The position numbers were made by a program, and so were the translations under genes. DNA of 64,000 bases from the NCBI GenBank assembly GCA_013399115.1, contig VXAA01002975.1, positions 425,286-489,285 of the forward strand, given 5' to 3'. Every line of letters starts with the position of its first letter. Positions within the stretch are counted from its first letter, which is position 1. This stretch comes from Anseranas semipalmata (lineage: Eukaryota; Chordata; Aves; Anseriformes; Anseranatidae). Under the pieces are notes generated by a model. It searched no databases and was not told where the DNA came from. It worked only from the letters and a program-made list of their open reading frames with translations. Below are positions 61,301-64,000 of the stretch, piece by piece.

Positions 61301-64000
61301 TCAGTTCAAGCAAGGAAGTTTCTTCCACAGCATCCCTGAAGACATTATAATATATCAGATTAGACCTCATCATTAGGACATTCCCCAGGCAACATTTCCT
61401 TTTGCAAGTCTTTTCACTTCTCTCCCATTTTTGAGCTCCCAGCCTAATGAATTCCTGTCTGCCAAAACTCTCCTGGTCTTCCAAGCACAGAGGCTGGTGG
61501 GCATTTATCTCCACCACTCACAAGCATGCAAGCAGGCCTGCTAACAAATTAGCTTTCCATCTTCCCTCTAGCCCAGTGATCAGAAGAAAAAGCGTTTTCT
61601 GCATCAGCCACTTGAAAGACTACAGATCACCTACAAGTATTTTTATTGAGGGAGTTTTGTTCTTGTTCCGAATTGTAAATACTTTATGTCTTCCAGGTGT
61701 TGGCTACTCGGCTGTCAATACAGTGTGTTTTAGCAGCATGCACAGCTGCAACATGCAGGTGTGTGCAACTGGCAGCCAGAATGAAGCTAAACAGCTGTTG
61801 GACTGGGAGGAACTGGAAGTCATTTTCAGTCCTAATGAAGATGGTTTCTTATTAAACTTGAAGCCATGGCATAAAGTTCTACAGGCCTGGGGCAAATTTG
61901 CATCTAGAAGCAAATTCCTTTGCAAACTGTTTTGGAGAGTTTAATGATGAAGACAAGAGGTTGCAGTAGAGAAGTGGCAAAAAGCAGGACCGGAGAGACA
62001 TTGCACAGCAAAGAGAACAGCTTTCAGACACGACTCAACACAAAGCTCCTCCATAAACCATGAAGGATCAGGAGGTCTTGGCAATCCCAATGCCTAGGCA
62101 GCATAAGATCAGCATAGTCAAGAAGTCAGGGTGAAGAAGGCAGCAGACCACATCCACCTGAAGTTTTAAGAATCTTTAAGAGAAGCAAAAACATTCACTT
62201 GGTTTGGAAGAGGCCAGACACTAAATCACTTGAAAGCAAAGGATGATCAAACAACCAGCTGGGTGATTCCACCTCTCATACACTGATCTCTCACTGGTGG
62301 CTCAAATACAGACTTATTACTGAGCATACCTTCAGGATAAGAAAAGATCTGTTAACCTGGAAGAGAGCATGCACCAGTCCACTGATATATCCTGGGTGCA
62401 CAGCACCCAAGGACATAAGCTTCCACTGGTAAACTCATCCTCAGACTGACTTTCTTTATCCATCTCTGAATAAAGCCTGAAGAGCAAAGCCTGAAAGCCT
62501 GAATAAAGCCAGAAGAGCAAACAAGGCAACCATAATTTTGGCTCAAATCCTAGGTTCCTGTTCCTGATCTCTTGAATTGATCAAATATTGCAGAAGCAAG
62601 GGGGCTCCAAGCAGGCATTCGAATTTTAATGGCAGGAAGTTTACACTGGCTCTGGCTCTGCATTTCACACATCTCCTTTGAAATTATCTGGTGACCATGT
62701 TGACAGCAGCCATGAATTTTAAGCAAATGTTTATAACTTTTAGTATTTGTCCTCTGGGATTTGAACCAGTGCATCTTCTGGCTAACTCTTGGTTTGGATT
62801 CAGCTGAGACTGAAACAGTTTCACATCCCTTCCAGTTAACAGTTCACAAAATGCTTTTAAATAACTCTTCGGTCCTGGCTCAGGGTGAGGAGAAAAGCAA
62901 TGCATTTTCCCTTCTCCATTCAGCATCAATTCAACTCCAGGTTTGTCCTTTTAAGTCATGACTAGGGGAGCCCCTGGAACTGATGCCACAAAATAGGTCA
63001 GAAGAGATTGCCCCAAGATGCTTATCAGAATGAAGAAACATGCAGATAATGAAATATGAGGCCCAAATCACCAGCTGATCTAAGTCAATACTGTCTTACA
63101 GGCTTCAGGGACTCTGCACAGCTATCCATCAGCAACAAAACATCCCTTGCTGGGTTTCCAGCTGTGAACATGTGCTCCACCAGTCTCCTTTTAAGCATGC
63201 AGAAAAGCCCAGCTGGGCTCACAGCCATTTCCTTCCTGTTGGGTTGTTTTTTCCTGCTCCAGTTTAGCTCTAAGGTAGCTCAAAGGTAAGTCAAGCATCA
63301 AGACTAATGCCAAGGAAACTAGTAACATGGGGTGTGGATGGGGCAGAGCTTGGGTCGGATGTCACTCCAGAAAAGAAGTGTAATAGCTGACAGCAGAGAC
63401 TCAAAAGCACCTGATCTGTCTCTAGCATTCCTTGCAACTAAGTGGAAATCTCAGGTACCTAGTTCTCCTCAGCAGGTAGTAAACATCTTTTACAGTGTCT
63501 TGCGTTGCCTTAAATCACGTACAATTTATATAATTAAATCATTATTTGTTAAATCGTAAGTTTCAAGAAGGGCACAGACCTGCTTTCCCACTGCCCCCAA
63601 ACATATTCACAGGACCAGTTTCATCTCAGGTTGGCTTCCCAGTCCAGTTCACCATGCAGAGTCAGAGATTTGTGCCATTAAAAAGGAATGAGCACCCAGG
63701 ACTGCTTCTTTTGACAGCAGCCCTTGCTTAATCACTATGCTAACTTACAGCTCAAGGTTTTTATTTTTTGTAATAAAAAAATGAACCAATTCAAATTGCT
63801 TGTAGAATTTTGATCATAGGAAAGCTAGCAGCAAGCTTGCTTGCTGCCCAGAACAGAAAAATCATTTTTCAACTGGACTATTTGTTGAATATGTCTTTGA
63901 AGCACTGGTTCATTCCCTAAGAAAAAACTCATTACCCATGGGCAGCTAGCACATTAGAAGCTTTTGCTGGGCATCTTTCTTAATCCTCAAATTCATATGT
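58306..64000. other. Unique noncoding sequence to window end, 5.7 kb
   Basis: No gene is recognised. Open frames at 61083-61517 (-, 144 codons) and 61447-61944 (+, 165 codons) overlap in opposite orientations and have no known domain. Polyadenylation-type AATAAA words occur but without a supporting transcript structure. The only local repeat noted is at 62466-62521. Confidence 0.45.
62466..62521 (+). repeat. 33-bp-period imperfect tandem duplication
   Basis: CTGAATAAAGCC at 62466-62477 recurs at 62499-62510. The following bases match with one difference (TGAAGAGCAAA versus AGAAGAGCAAA). Similarity ends after about 23 bases of the second copy. Both copies contain AATAAA. Confidence 0.8.

Noticed and set aside
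61447..61944. 165-codon plus-strand frame
   Set aside because: Overlaps a 144-codon minus-strand frame, and no recognisable domain is present.
1..64000. CRISPR arrays, operons, ribosome-binding sites, phage or plasmid features
   Set aside because: The sequence is vertebrate. There are no direct-repeat/spacer arrays and no dense gene packing.

Overview
This window looks like about 64 kb of nuclear DNA from a bird, or possibly another archosaur or turtle relative. I find no protein-coding gene, rRNA or tRNA that I can support. The avian/sauropsid assignment rests on repeats. There are several CR1 retrotransposon 3' fragments, one ending in the typical ATTCTATG-type tandem octamers. There is also a bird-type endogenous retroviral LTR with a perfect 5-bp target duplication, and an LTR-like avian repeat in reverse orientation. 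Overall repeat density is low and microsatellites are short. These are recognised from memory of repeat families, not from a database search.

Layout. From 1 to 10 kb the DNA is unique and noncoding, with two long purine-only (GAAA)n tracts (1585-1724, 2186-2411), one decayed palindromic MITE-like element (3536-3660) and an AT-rich, motif-dense candidate enhancer (8160-8330). At 10156-10659 sits an LTR broken by a 77-base run of N. From 10.7 to 31.9 kb there is mostly unique sequence with small repeat relics: a CR1 tail at 18768, a second palindromic relic at 19529 and a possible CR1 relic at 27370. This stretch also holds a MEF2/TEAD motif cluster (26885-26980) and a palindromic homeodomain site (29075-29094). 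From 31.9 to 50.3 kb the repeats are denser: CR1 at 31905-32203, 38540-38760, 48075-48185 and 49907-50280, and an LTR-like repeat at 34640-35450. A poly(A)/G-quadruplex motif lies at 43888-43924 and a 13-bp-stem hairpin at 46445-46474. From 50.3 to 64 kb the DNA is mostly unique, with two candidate conserved regulatory blocks (51110-51530, 55340-55580), a CR1 relic at 54515 and an ancient SINE-like tail at 58180-58305.

Interpretation. The ORFs present are those expected by chance in a window this size. None shows a recognisable domain, and several are translations of microsatellites. The region is best read as an intron or intergenic desert of a developmental locus. That reading is an inference from the lack of genes and the several homeodomain/POU/MEF2-type motif clusters, and only cross-species alignment can test it. 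I found no new multi-gene system, CRISPR array or operon.
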